The notes under the pieces: model-generated
Databases searched by the model: none
What the model was told of the DNA's origin: nothing
Seen by the model: only the letters and a program-made list of their open reading frames with translations
Shown here: piece after piece, positions 31,950 to 43,312 of the stretch
Position numbering within the stretch: the stretch's first letter is position 1
How the letters are laid out: the number at the start of each line of letters is the position of its first letter
Made by a program: the position numbers and the translations under genes
Source: Fragilaria crotonensis
Taxonomy: Eukaryota; Bacillariophyta; Fragilariophyceae; Fragilariales; Fragilariaceae
Reading direction: 5' to 3'
Length of the DNA stretch: 60,521 bases
Assembly (NCBI GenBank): GCA_022925895.1
Contig: JAKSYS010000368.1
Location: 1 to 60,521 of the forward strand

Positions 31950-33553
31950 ATGGGCGAAGTCGTCGTTGTGCAGGGAACTGCAGTTCAAGGAACGGTCTTG
32001 GGAGGAGATTCATCTCCCCATTCCGCCCCTACGTACGATGCGAACTTTTCGAAAGGAGAGAAGCAAGAGACAAAGTGTCGTGACCCAATCTTCGCTTTCC
32101 TCCTCTACGCGAATGTTATCGCAATTGCTGTTGTTGTCGTCATTTATCAGAAGGAGGCACTTGCTGTTGTTGGTTCGAACTCAAGCTCGGGGAAGACTTC
32201 TCTGGTTACGTCTATGCTGGGTTGATCTGCAGTGCTTTCGCTATGATTTTCTCAGGATTGATGCTCGTGGTCATGATGTGGATTCCTTCTTTTTGATCAA
32301 GACCGCTCTTATCTTTGTCGTGGTGTTGAGTGGTCTTTGGGCCGCCTACGGATTTATCATTGGAGCTTACGTTATGGGTATCTTTGGAGCCATTTTCTTC
32401 CTACTTGGGGTTTGCTACGCGCGTGCTGTGTGGCCTCGCATTCCCTTTGCCACGGCCAATTTGGTGACAGGATGCACTGCCATTCGCGGGAATTGTGGCG
32501 TCATCTTCACTTCCTTCCTCTTTGAAGCCTTGGCCTTTGGATGGACCATTCTCTGGTGCTTGGCGTGCTTTGGAACCTTTTCTAGCACGTACTCATGCTC
32601 AACTGTCAACGGCAACGAGGTTTGCACGTCCGTTAACTACGGATACCTGTTCCTACTCTTGCTTTCCTTTTTCTTTACCCATCAAGTTATCCAGAATACG
32701 GTGCACGTCATTGTTGCTGGTACGGTTGGCTCGTGGTGGTTCTCTCCAGAGGACTCTGGCTGTTGCTCAGCTGGAATCCTGGGCTCGACGATTCGGTACG
32801 ACGTTTTCTTTTGTGTGAAAATATTAATGTTGCTGTCATGGTCCCTCACTAACTCAGTACTTGGTATCGTTTTCGACTCGCAGTGCCTTGACTACGTCGT
32901 TTGGTTCTATTTGTTTTGGTTCCCTCATTGTAGCCATTATTCAAGCTCTTAAATCCCTGGCCCAACAGGCTCGTCAAAACGGAGACAACGCAATTTTGGC
33001 ATGCATTGCAGAATGCATCCTTGGTTGCCTTCAAAGTCTTGTGGAATACTTCAACAAGTGGGCCTTCATTTATGTTGGCTTGTACGGATACAGTTACCTT
33101 GAGGCTGGAAAGAATGTCATCACTTTGTTCAAGAACCGCGGTTGGGATGCTATCATCGCTGATGATCTCATTGGAAATGTCTTGTTTCTCGTTTCCATCA
33201 TTGTCGGTGGTTTGACCGGTGTCGTTGGAATCATTGTGCAGACCACAAGCCCCCTTTTCGACAACGCCCCAGGAAATCAGACTGCCATTGCGTTTGGGTG
33301 AGTTTAATTTTTTTCGTTCCCTCACGCGTTCTGACTACGATGCTAAGCTCACACTCCCTTACCTTGGATCAACAGACTTGGCTTCATCGTTGGACTCGTT
33401 CTTTGCAGCATTTTCTTGGGATCAATCGCGTCCGCCGTCAATGCAGTGATTGTTTTGTTCGCCGAGGCTCCAGCTGAATTCCAACAGAACTACCCTGAAC
33501 TCTCCAACCAAATGAGAACTGCCTGGTCGGATGCCTTCCCAGGAAGTGTCTAG
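31950..33553 (+). CDS. Choline transporter-like protein (SLC44/CTL/Pns1 family)
   Basis: Multi-helix membrane protein. The signature SFGSICFGSLIVAIIQAL and the following AILACIAECILGCLQSLVEYFNKWAFIYVGLYGYSY mark PF04515, the choline transporter-like family, together with FTHQVIQNTVHVIVAG earlier. Introns: about 32803-32857 (in-frame choice joins STIRYD to YLVSF; another donor is possible at 32796) and 33298-33375 (GTGAGT...ACAG, joining IAFG to LGFIVGLVL). The last exon ends AWSDAFPGSV at 33553. ATG at 31950 begins a hydrophilic cytosolic tail before the first helix. Two frame changes lie at homopolymers, GGGG near 32198 and TTTTT near 32292. The substrate is not fixed by sequence; choline or a related organic cation is possible. 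Confidence 0.85.
33298..33375 (+). other. Intron in SLC44 gene
   Basis: GTGAGT donor and AACAG acceptor. 78 nt, phase 2; it restores IAFG|LGFIVG. Confidence 0.88.
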
Positions 33554-33773
33554 AGTAGCTGGAGTTGACGAGACAAAGATGTGTGTGGTGGCCGTAGTTA
33601 AAAATTAGTTCAGAGTGGTTTCAATATAAACAAAGTGTTCAGAATGCAGGAGATACGTCGTTGAGATATCTGATTATCATGGCGCCTCAGTGTCTGAACC
33701 TAACGTTTGTCGTAGGCTGACTTCTTTGCGAGGGCGAGCTTGCCATCTAGGAATAAGCGCTTTCGATGGTGAA

Positions 33774-35159
33774 CTAGAAGAATCGCTCAACGACAATGCT
33801 TTCTTTCAAACGGAGCCCCGGGGCCCCGGGAACGGACGATTCCGCAGGTGAAGAAGCAGCATCGGTAACCTCGGGGATTTTGCTCTCTTCAATGGTGAGG
33901 CACTGGCTGTCGAGGCACGTGCTGGGAGAGCTTGACCTGCCGGAAAGTAACGATTCCGCAGGTGAAGAAGCAGAATCTGCAATATCAGGGACCAAGCTCG
34001 AATCTATAGCGCGGCAACTCATTTCGAGGCCTGTGCTATCTTCCACCGCTTGCGCTTCGATACCCCTGTCAAGGTAAGACTGACTCAAACTCCTCTGGCT
34101 CCCTGCATTCGTTAGGTCCCATGCCAACGGTTTACGATGGGTGCGAAGTCGCCTATCTTCATAAAAGTGTGCGGTGGGGAGACTTCCGGTGGGTGCGGAT
34201 TGCTGACCTCTTTCGACCTCCTCCCTTGTCTTCCCGTAATGGTGGACAAAATACATCTTCGGAACGAAGATGAGTGTCAGGACACCCAAGCATGTAAATA
34301 AAATCATGCATGTCACTACCAAGTACACAACCTGCGGCTTGTCAGAAACCAGAAAGACAATCGGCACGCCGATAAAACAAGTTTGCAGCATGCCAATCAT
34401 GATAATGGCAATGTATTTGGATTCACTGAATTCACTTTGTATCGACCGCGCAATGTACGCTTGGATGTTGGCGATCACAAGGAGTCCACCATTAATGAGC
34501 GACAAGATAACCACGTAAGGGACTGCACCTTGGGAAGAGCAAGATCCGTAGGTCGAAATAATCCGATTCCAATCGTCATTGCCTGGATGCGGTTTTCGAG
34601 AGTATTCTAGGGGGGCTAGGGCTGTCCATACACCGAGTATGAGAATGTTTGCAGCCAGAATACATACGACGGGCACAATGACATCCTTTTCGGGAACCTC
34701 CTGTCGAACAAAACGGCGATTTGCGTGAAAGAGCTTGTTTACCCTCCATGTCTTTGAAAACAAGGCAGAGAAAGTAGTTGCAAAGCCAATACATAAAAGC
34801 CACGGAAAAGCCATGCACGCAAGATTGCAGACGTCTTTGGTATAACCTGAATCATCCACCGAGAGAGGGATAATGGAACTAACCATGATGACGACCCCGA
34901 AGCCGATTAAGACCAGGAAAAGAGGTTGTGAAGCCTTGACCACTCGTCTCTTGCGATGCACCCCCATGAACAAAACAAAAGTCACAGCCAAGATGTAAGT
35001 GATTCCCACACCAACATATCCGAGGTATTTTAGGTTTCCAATGAGATTCTCATTGACGACAACTGGGGGAAGTGCTAGCGGAATCCTTACAACCTCCAAG
35101 AGAGAGGTTGTAAAGATTTCTTGTGGACGCGACCTGCCAGTAGCCAATTCCAATAACAA
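33774..35159 (-). CDS. Class C GPCR (GABA-B-like) 7TM domain, N-terminally incomplete
   Basis: Seven hydrophobic helices match 7TM_3. Recognisable points are GFATTFSALFSKTWRVNKLF (TM3 and loop 2), ESKYIAIIMIGMLQTCFIGVPIVFL (TM5-6) and VPKMYF after TM7. Such receptors couple extracellular ligands to G proteins. The extracellular Venus-flytrap ligand domain is absent. The frame starts without an ATG, follows an in-frame stop, and is preceded by GGGTTTGGG-type repeats. Either an upstream exon lies beyond an intron or the gene is 5'-truncated. The cytoplasmic tail has a tandem duplication, PDIADSASSPAESLL and PEVTDAASSPAESSV. An RGS-containing gene lies 10 kb away, but a link is only speculation. 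Confidence 0.82.
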   Translation of the reverse strand: MLLELATGRSRPQEIFTTSLLEVVRIPLALPPVVVNENLIGNLKYLGYVGVGITYILAVTFVLFMGVHRKRRVVKASQPLFLVLIGFGVVIMVSSIIPLSVDDSGYTKDVCNLACMAFPWLLCIGFATTFSALFSKTWRVNKLFHANRRFVRQEVPEKDVIVPVVCILAANILILGVWTALAPLEYSRKPHPGNDDWNRIISTYGSCSSQGAVPYVVILSLINGGLLVIANIQAYIARSIQSEFSESKYIAIIMIGMLQTCFIGVPIVFLVSDKPQVVYLVVTCMILFTCLGVLTLIFVPKMYFVHHYGKTREEVERGQQSAPTGSLPTAHFYEDRRLRTHRKPLAWDLTNAGSQRSLSQSYLDRGIEAQAVEDSTGLEMSCRAIDSSLVPDIADSASSPAESLLSGRSSSPSTCLDSQCLTIEESKIPEVTDAASSPAESSVPGAPGLRLKESIVVERFF

Positions 35160-36112
35160 CCTGATTCAAACCCAGCCCACCCAAACCCACGGCCCACCCA
35201 AACCCATTGGGTTAAGGGTGGGTTTTGAGTGAGCTCAGGATTTCATGGGTGGGTCTGGGTGGGCCGGCAAATCATAGCAAAAAATGACTGTAGATGTTTG
35301 CTACCGGTAGTAGTAGAGCCATCTAGTCCAGTACTAACTACTGGGTTTGGGTGGGTTTGGGTAGGTCTTGGTAGATCGTATGGGTTCTGGGTGGGTTTGG
35401 GCTGGTACTTCCGTGAGCGTAGCTTTACGTGGGTACCCATGGGTTTGATATTTTCAGAAATTCCCGTCTCTGCAGTGCAGCTCCGGGCGGCTTGTAACCC
35501 GGCATCACTTGAAGGCACTTTTCTCAGCTGTATCAAATATCCAGTCACCCTACGACATACGATGGGGACGTATGATATTTCTTCCGCAAAAACTATTTGC
35601 GGCAATCCAAGCACCCTCTACTCGCACTACATAAGACCAGAGTACGAGTACCGGTACCTTTTGTTGAGTCATTTCTCAGTATCCAATGTAATCGAGAACG
35701 CACGTACAAGTTCTGACTCTCTCCGAAGGTCATTCGTCATTCAGATCCGAGTCGAAACCACCTGAGTGACGATTTTTGACGTCAGCATGTGGAGTCCATA
35801 CACAAAGATTGCGTAGAAAATTAATTCCACGCGTAGCTAATAGACGATGGGAATCTTACATTATGTGTGCATCACATTCCCGTTGCGATTGTTCTGTTGG
35901 CGTCAACGGCATACACATGCACTCGAATATGTTCCTACCTGGTGTGCATACCTGCGTGTGGTATACAAGTATGTCATACTCACCTGTACGCACACGTCGT
36001 ACACAAAGAGAGAATGATGTTCGTAACTTGTCTTCAGGGTACAAGTATTGTACTACAGTATAAAGTATTCCCAGTGGCCCATAGTATCATATCATATAGG
36101 AAATACCTGGTA
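35160..36112. other. Intergenic with G-quadruplex-type repeats
   Basis: C-rich tracts at 35171-35206 (CCC runs) and G-rich tracts at 35210-35263 form an imperfect inverted repeat of GGGTTTGGGTGGG-like units. Bases 35343-35361 contain four GGG runs with loops of 3, 1 and 3. No gene is supported from 35460 to 36100, which is again rich in GTAC and CACAC motifs. Confidence 0.7.
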
Positions 36113-36137
36113 CCAGTTTAAACCCAGTACCTGGACT
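36113..36137 (+). repeat. Left TIR of Tc1/mariner-pogo-like element
   Basis: Begins CCAGTTTAAACCCAGTAC and continues CTGGACT. Flanked outside by TA. Confidence 0.85.
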
Positions 36138-36598
36138 AGAAAAACTATTCGCGTATTTGTCACACTCATATACTAATTTTTAAAGGCTGGATACAATAGA
36201 CTGCATGTTGGCAATGCTTTTGAGAGAAGTTTGGGGCTGTGAGGATAGATATTGATGGAGATATGATGAGTCGAATTTTTTTTTCGTCGATTTTTTTAAG
36301 CATAGTACCTGGACGGTTCAGTCATGAGCGAAGCAAATCCAGTCCTTTTCCACAATGCGTTGATCCATTCCCCTTCTCATGCATGGATGTATTCATAAGC
36401 ATTGTATTAGCTATGTATCTGTCGTGTTAGAAATGAGATATCGTTTTGTTTAGGACTTCAAATTCCCGTTGATGCTCATGCCAGAATTTTTGCAGTCGTT
36501 CGTAGGAAAAGTCCCGTTTGCACAAAATCTTCATTCGAGCACAAGCAACAATCATAAAATCAGTCCATTGACTTTCAAATGCTCTTTTGATTGTTAAT

Positions 36599-39283
36599 CT
36601 AGACTGTTGTTGTTGGGACGGCAGGAAGAGTGTGCTCCCTGCGAGGTATGTAGGTGGTCCAACTGTTGGGAAGTGTTGCCAGTTTCGCCAGAATGTCTTC
36701 CTTCTTTTTCAAGTCCTTCAGTAGGAACTCGACCTTCGCCTCAGGGAGCACCCACCTGATCACGTCACCCCAATCCTTGTCGTTCATGGAGTGGCTATCG
36801 AATTCGAACTTTGCCAATGCAATCTGAGCCTTCTCCAGAGCTTTCAGTTGAGCCTCACTTTTCTTGTTCGCAACCTTTGTCCTCGCAGTCTCATTCAACT
36901 CGAGCTGCATCTTCTGAGCTCTAATGGTGACGCCTGCGTTGCCGATTCTTGACTGACAGTGGTTCCATTGCCCAGCGACGGAGAAGGCTTTTCCATTCTC
37001 GACCAACTCCTCCGCCTGCTTGTCCTCGGTTTCTGCTCTGATAACATGAGCAGCCGTCGGTATTTCAAGTCAAAAATTCCAGCGTTAAATCCGTCTCCCT
37101 CAAACGAGTCAACAAGTAAATCATACCTTCGTTGTAAGTTCTCGAGTTGCTCATCTGCCTTTCGCTGTCCCAACTCCTTCCTCACTTTCTTGTCCTTCAA
37201 ACAGTTCCTAGTAAATGGCACGAAGCCCACCTTCGCCCACGATCTCAGAATCTTCTCCTCAGTGAAGATCGAATCAAATGGTTTGTTGCGAGGTTCGTCG
37301 TCAGGCGTGCCGTTGACAACTGTTGCCAAGTCATTGAAGTCAAGGTTCAAAACAGCTGGTGGAACCTTGCCATTCCGTCTGGCGAGGCCTCGGCTCAACT
37401 TCTGTTGAACCACCTTCTCGCCACGTGCATACGTTGATGATTTGAAAGGACCGTACAGAGCGTCCATTTCCTGCTGTACACGCATTAGGTAAGTGTGAAT
37501 CAACCTTCAAGGCCCTGCTCGGTTTGCTGCAGGTTTATCGCAAGACTCCTCGAACGACGATGTCAAGATGGAACGAAGCGATCGCGAGCAAGATGGATGT
37601 CGTGCGAGGCGAGTGAAGGTGACGTGTGTATGGAGGTCTTTATCAAAGCACAAACGATCCTCTTTACCTTCACGATCCGAGACCGGCAAGGTGCAGTTGA
37701 GGTAAATGTTTTACTAAGATGAAGTTGTGAGCGGAGTCCGAGAGGTACTTCGCTGTTAATACTATGTTGTAGTATTCATAATACGTACATGTACGTGAGT
37801 CACAGTAAAGCATAAGTGTGACTCAGACACGCACCTCAGATATAGATACGCATACTGTACGGGTTGGCAACGGTACAGCGATCAGGGTATTCGGTATGCA
37901 CGAACAGTAAGCCCAACAAGATGATGAGTCCGCGTTCAAAGAACTGTTCTCGCTTTAAAAGGATCGCCTCTGACGACACAATTCTTCCAGGCCCAGCATC
38001 AACTTTGAGGATAACAGGACCTTGATTTAGCTTGCCAGTTACCGGATCAAACACAGCTGTCTTATGCATGTTCGGATACAGCGGCACTATCACCTTCTCG
38101 ATATAATCGTTGAGCAACGAATCGTCCATGGATCCTCTCGGGCGAACTGCGTAAAGCTGCCTGATTCTATGATGGTTGGACAGCCAAATCTCCCAGTCAC
38201 CAACGGCAGTCCCTCAAGCCACTCAACCTTGACTCGGAAGTTCTCCCACAACTTCGCACTGGAATCAAATATGTAGAATGGTGGCAGGGCCTCTCCTGCT
38301 GCGTTGGTTGCGTACGCTCCAGTGACGTGCCTTGCTGACTTCACGCCTCGTGCGGCGCCACGTTGGAATGCAGGGTTATGATAAGACACTGCACGCGGTC
38401 CGCCTCTGTCCCCAGTGATACTTAGGTCGTGGTGAGTTTCGTCCATATTTATGATACGCCGTTCAGTGTCTTTGCGAAACAAAACCTCTGACACCATTGC
38501 TCCTTTCTCATCCAGGACTTCCTCATCAATAACTAAACCAGTGTTGATCAAGTCCTGTTTCGCATCGTCAAACCACTGGTTCAGATTGTCATGTGTCGTC
38601 CATTGTGCTCTCGCATCCTCAACCGTGAGCTTTGTCGCAGCTTGGAGCGATTCTGGGAATACCTTTCGGACTTTCCGCCATACTCCTTCAACAGTGTACC
38701 TCGCCTCGTGCTCTGTACCAAGGATTGAGGCTCCAATCAAGCGCTTGAAGTCTTTTCCCTTTAACTCGCCATCTCCGACTTGACTGACCTCCGCATGCGT
38801 TGCCACCAACTGTAAGAACTTGCCTGGGATATTCGGTTCGGGACCCCTTGACGGTGGACTCATTCCAGCACGACCATCCTTTGCCGCTTGGTACACAGTG
38901 CTTCTTGCCAAGCGCTTCGCCCCGTCCAGCTTGAAGTCTTGATTGAGCCTGTTGCAAATGGTATTGACTGGTTCACCTCGAGCATTCGCTACAACGAGGT
39001 TGGTTGCATCCTTGAATGCTTTCTTGTACCTGCCATCATAGTCAAGCTTGACTCTCTTCGCGTCAAGTCTAGCAATACTTGCTTGTCTTGAAGATTGTCG
39101 CGATTTCTTCGTCGTGATTGTTGTGTCGGAGCCTCCTTCTGCCAATGAAGAATTGATTGTTGTGATGGTGACTGGTGATATGTCGTCCCGAGAGGTTGTA
39201 GTGCCATTGTCTGGAATTTCTATAATCAACCCAAGTTTCTGCTCTTTCTTCTCGCATTCTCTCCTGATTTCTTTATTGTACAT
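36599..39283 (-). CDS. DDE transposase of the Tc1/mariner-pogo-like element
   Basis: ATG at 39283 is one option; an upstream ATG-started piece (39478-39729, MARPKKLSF) may be a further exon. A helix-turn-helix-like N-terminal region (KRLARSTVYQAAKDGRAG) leads to the catalytic core. The first Asp is in RRIINMDETHHDLS, the NMDET pattern of pogo/Tc1 transposases; the second is in PVILKVDAGPGRIV. The probable third acid is in QEMDALYGPFKS. A non-matching stretch of about 400 nt between 37900 and 37486, ending GTGTACAG, is probably an intron. Frame changes occur near 38140 and 37015. The C-terminus is coiled-coil-like and Lys/Glu-rich. It cuts and pastes DNA at TA sites; this copy looks inactive. 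Confidence 0.75.
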
Positions 39284-39866
39284 TCCGTTCTTCCTTGCTA
39301 CCTTGATGCGAGTACACTGTACTGTTTGGTACTTTCCCATGCAATCCACAACCCCGAAGTGCCATATCAACCGTGATACCATTGACAACCACCTGCGGTG
39401 ATGTTGTCGGAATGAGATGCGATTTATTTCGTTAGTATGAAATTGCTGTAGGACCAAAATATAATTGTACGACGAATTTAATTATCACCCCAGCCATTTT
39501 GCAATTCACAATGGCAACTTGTCGGAGCCGGTCTAAATGAAAAACGCACCAACTTGACCACATCTTCGACAGTGTACTGGATTGTCGGTCTACCATTATT
39601 TACTTGTGCCACTGCAGTAGCGGTCTGACCTTTCTTTCTTTTCGTTGACATGTTCCAGTAATGAGCATTGAAATTACGAAGTAAAATGTCATGCGCCAAA
39701 AAAAAAGATAATTTTTTCGGCCGCGCCATCGTCTTCGGTACACCTTCTCAGCAAGATCGACCTACGGTACCCCCCTATGATTCGGGGTTTAGTACAACTC
39801 TCAACTGGGTGATATCATGGATCTTCGTGTACGAATAGATCGTTTTAACTCGTTTCTCAATTAGTC

Positions 39867-39920
39867 CAGGTACTCGTCGTAATTTAGTTCGTCCAGGTAC
39901 AAGTACTGGGTTTAAACTGG
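39867..39920 (-). repeat. Right TIR with internal duplication
   Basis: On the minus strand it begins CCAGTTTAAACCCAGTAC. An insertion of about 30 bp containing a second TACCTGGAC precedes the CTGGACTA that matches the left end. Flanked outside by TA (39921-39922). Confidence 0.8.
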
Positions 39921-39922
39921 TA

Positions 39923-40748
39923 CTCCCTCCATAGTACATACCCGAGTTCAATATACAGTACGTCTTACTTGGAACCCTACATTTGCTGTACATCCACTAA
40001 CTGTACTGGAGACTACGCAGGTCTACATCTACTACTACACTGGAGTACTCAGGCAGCCTGGTACAGTACTCCGGCATTACCGTCGAGAGATTTGTCGATA
40101 TGGTATTGATGCAATAGTACACCGGTGTTGTTGTCATCCTCCTCAGAAGAATGATAAGATTATCAATCAAAAGCAGAGAGCTTCAATCCCATTTCCACAA
40201 ATAATGACTACAATTACTACATGTTCTGTAAATGCACAGATTGGAAAGCAAAAAAGAAGTGAACTACAGAGATATTACAAGCAGATTGTCAGCTGGGGTC
40301 CATGGTCCCAAATTACCTTTTATTGGAATTGTGAATCCAATTGTGTGCAGAACTCGGTTCCGTAGAAATGTACGTATCAGTATTCTTGTACAGGGACTCT
40401 CGTGGCTGTCAAATTTGAATATGGGCGCGGCTCAATGGCCCACACAACGATTCAAACGGCACCTAATGCAGTAGGTAAAACTCCATACAACGTGTGTATC
40501 CCTAGTATGACATTTCAATATTCAAGCTATATAAATAGAGGATTATATGTGCCCATGTTTCAGTTTCATAACCAAAATTCCCTTGATAAAACATTCCGTG
40601 ATATCTTGCTGACGTCAAAATTCGTCATCCAGGTGGTTTCGACCCTGATCTCAATATGGACACAATACAGATTTTCACAGGTGAGCCGTTACAATTGCGA
40701 TCGGTAGTCCATTTTATTTTATGTGTTTATTGCTGCTCAGGCCAATGC
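39923..40748. other. Intergenic, no gene seen
   Basis: Contains a dense run of GTAC-centred motifs (39940-40130, such as GGTACAGTACTCC) and AT-rich sequence. Frames are short and without similarity. Probably the 3' flank of the EGF-repeat gene. Confidence 0.55.
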
Positions 40749-42655
40749 TTAAGCTACAATAGCCAGTATTGCCAAGGCAGCCATGACGCCCGTGACAATA
40801 ATAACATTCGAATTCGCCTGGCTCATGTAGTCTTTTGGCAAATCGCCATTGTTCACCCCGTCTATATCAGCTATCTGCATCTTTAACTCGCAGCGTCTGG
40901 AAAACGAGAAGGATGATGTAAGTTGGCGATTTTGCTGCGATCACAAAATCTAGAAGAGCAAAACCAACGTACGGTCCTCGGAAAGGCTCTGGGCAATCGC
41001 AGCCGCCATTGTGACAGACTCCATTGTTGACGCAAAACACTCCACTTTCCGCATCACACTCGACCGTGGCCTTGTACTGACAATATTCACCAGCCGTCGA
41101 AACCCCTGCAGAATCTTGACTGGCATCACAATCACACTCACTATCGCCTCCATCATCATCAACGCACTCACTTCCGTGAAAGCAGACATGTTGTTTGTCA
41201 GCACAAACTTGTACGACATGCTCACAAAGATCCCCAGTGTAACCAGTAGCGCAGACGCAGTGTTCAAGACTAGTAGAAAAGGTGTTGTTGATCAAGTGAC
41301 CGATATCGGCAATGTGCGTCAGCATCCCATAATCCTTGCGCCCCTCCGCGCAAAATCCTCCATTCTGACAGATGAGCGAGCACGTCTTGTACGATTCGGG
41401 TGCTTCCACACTATCGGCGAACTCGCAATGAGGACCGTGGTATCCTCCGGTGCATGCGCAGTTATAGAGACTGCGATGATGGAATGTTAAACGAGGCGTA
41501 CGACAACAAGAGTAAAACGAGAATTTCAGGTGGTGTGACTCACCCATCTCCAATCACGGTGCACGTCCCATTGTTCGTACAGAATTGGCGTCCATTCACG
41601 CCAGGCGACCACGCGCAGTATGAAGACGCCTGAACACCACATCCAATGCCGGCATAACTTTCGTCCAAGTTGACATTGCAGGCACATACAACTTCCTCGT
41701 TACCGCTATCGTCAATTGGGACGGTTTCACAAGTGCCAAACGCGCAATACATATTTTCAGCATCCCCGCACGTGCTGAATTTCTGCTCGCAATACTCACC
41801 GGCGAAGCCGTCAGGACACTGACAGTGTTCGAATCTAGTTGGCACATTAGGATCGAAGTCAGCATTGAGATAAATCTCCGAGTCTGTTGCATTTCGATAG
41901 CCAATTTGACAAGTCCCGCCATTTTGGCAATCCATCGAACAGATACCTAGATTGCCTTGGTCAAGTTGAGTTTTATGAAATTCGCAATGGTAGCCCGTGT
42001 ACTCGTCTGGGCAATTGCAGGAATCTTCGCCTTGAATACTAGTCGCCAAAGAGACGAATGTGAATATGATGATCGAGTCAATGATATGCCTTGACAGAGA
42101 GTTAACACGCAGTATCGAAACATGGTCAAGCACTTACAAGGAATCGACACAGCTTCCTCCGTTGATGCAAAACCGCATCGTCACTTCGTCGCAAACAACT
42201 GAGTCCGGCACCGCATCCGCACCTTTGGGATGATCTACAGGAGATGGTTTCTGACAATAAGCACCAAGATAGTTGATGCCATCGTTGTCCACTGCATTTC
42301 GGCAGTCACAGACATGTATCTCTTCGTCTGTTCCCTCCTCTATGCCGTCCACACAAACACCTCCATAGTAACACGCATGAGTCGAGTTTTCACATTTGTT
42401 AACTTGCGATGCGCAAAAGACATCAGTCCATCCCTCATCACATACGCAGGACTGCCCATCTACGTCTTTCACTTGAAGGAAGTCGAATGGCTCGCCATAT
42501 TCATCAGTCTGGGGTTGGTCGTTGAAGGTAGCGGTCTCGTTGGCACAGATGCCATTTTGGCAGTCCACCGTGCAGCCGTCGTCTCCGAAGACACCGTGAG
42601 CAACGAAGGCAACAACTAAGAATGCCCAGCGCATTAAGTTTGAAAGCTGTGCCAT
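40749..42655 (-). CDS. EGF-repeat type I membrane protein (four exons)
   Basis: Exons 42138-42655, 41544-42038, 40973-41470 and 40749-40896 sum to 1659 nt, an exact 552-residue frame with no breaks. A signal peptide comes first (MAQLSNLMRWAFLVVAFVAH). Cys-rich repeats of EGF type follow: CVCDEGWTDVFC, CNCPDEYTGYHCE, CQCPDGFAGEYCE, CACTGGYHGPHCE, CVCATGYTGDLCE and a final CDCPEPFRGPRCE. Between them run NGGTC-like spacers with CxxxxCxNGG. One C-terminal helix (NVIIVTGVMAALAILAIVA) with almost no cytosolic tail ends the protein. EGF repeats are usually extracellular adhesion or recognition modules, so a surface or wall role is likely. Introns are 99, 73 and 76 nt. Confidence 0.88.
40897..40972 (-). 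other. Intron 3 of EGF-repeat gene
   Basis: GTACGT donor and CCAG acceptor; joins PFRGP to RCELKM and completes the last EGF cysteine. Confidence 0.85.
41471..41543 (-). other. Intron 2 of EGF-repeat gene
   Basis: GTGAGT donor and CGCAG acceptor; joins VIGDG to LYNCACTGGY. Confidence 0.87.
42039..42137 (-). other. Intron 1 of EGF-repeat gene
   Basis: GTAAGT donor and CTAG acceptor; joins CVDS-F to IQGEDSCNC in frame. Confidence 0.85.
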
Positions 42656-43018
42656 GATATCTGGAGGAAAGATAGTATCCAAGTACTTGAGTACACCAGG
42701 CACAAGAACAGTACAGGGTCACTTAGTAGCAAGGGGATATCGCGGTATCGCACGTTAGCCGACGGTAATCAAATCCGGATTGATGACTAGACTATGCGAC
42801 ACTTGCTTCAGTTGTTTGAACACAGCTGACAGCTACACAAGGATAAGAGGGTAAACGATGGAGGATTGTGGTGAGGAGGCCTCGACTTTGCGTGCAATAG
42901 TAGTATACCTACTGAGCAATTGATGCAGAGTTCAGAGTGATGTAACGTTGAGATGAAGACCTCATCGAATTCGCTTCTGTACGAGTACGGCACTCTAAAC
43001 TCTGAGAGCATCATTTAA

Positions 43019-43054
43019 GGGTGCGAATTAGCCGGATTTCGAATTGTACTTTTT
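43019..43054 (+). repeat. Left TIR of first Harbinger element
   Basis: 36 bp, begins GGGTGCGAATTAGCC and ends in GTACTTTTT. Identical to the reverse complement of 46957-46992. Confidence 0.93.
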
Positions 43055-43312
43055 GTACTTTTTTATGTACTTCGTACTTTTTGGAAAAAGTACTGCGTTC
43101 ATAACGTTCGTCGTTCCTAGCCGTAAAATTAAATTCTCTGTACTTTGTACTTTCACCAACTTGTTACGAATCACAAGTTGTGAATCACAAGATGTAGTAA
43201 AGCACAAGATGTAAAGCACAAGATGTGAATCACAAGACGACCAGTCCACTGTGGTGCCCATAGTCCCCACAGTCGGGGCACCTCATAATACATATGAACG
43301 CAACAACCAACC

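Larger units (their letters stand above)
36113..39920 (-). mobile_element. Tc1/mariner-pogo-like DNA transposon
   Basis: Terminal inverted repeats begin CCAGTTTAAACCCAGTAC at both ends (36113-36130; reverse complement at 39903-39920) and are flanked by TA (36111-36112 and 39921-39922). That is the target duplication of the Tc1/mariner superfamily. The left repeat continues CTGGACTA. The right has an extra segment carrying a second CTGGAC before the matching CTGGACTA. The interior encodes one DDE transposase on the minus strand. Total length 3808 bp. Confidence 0.85.
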
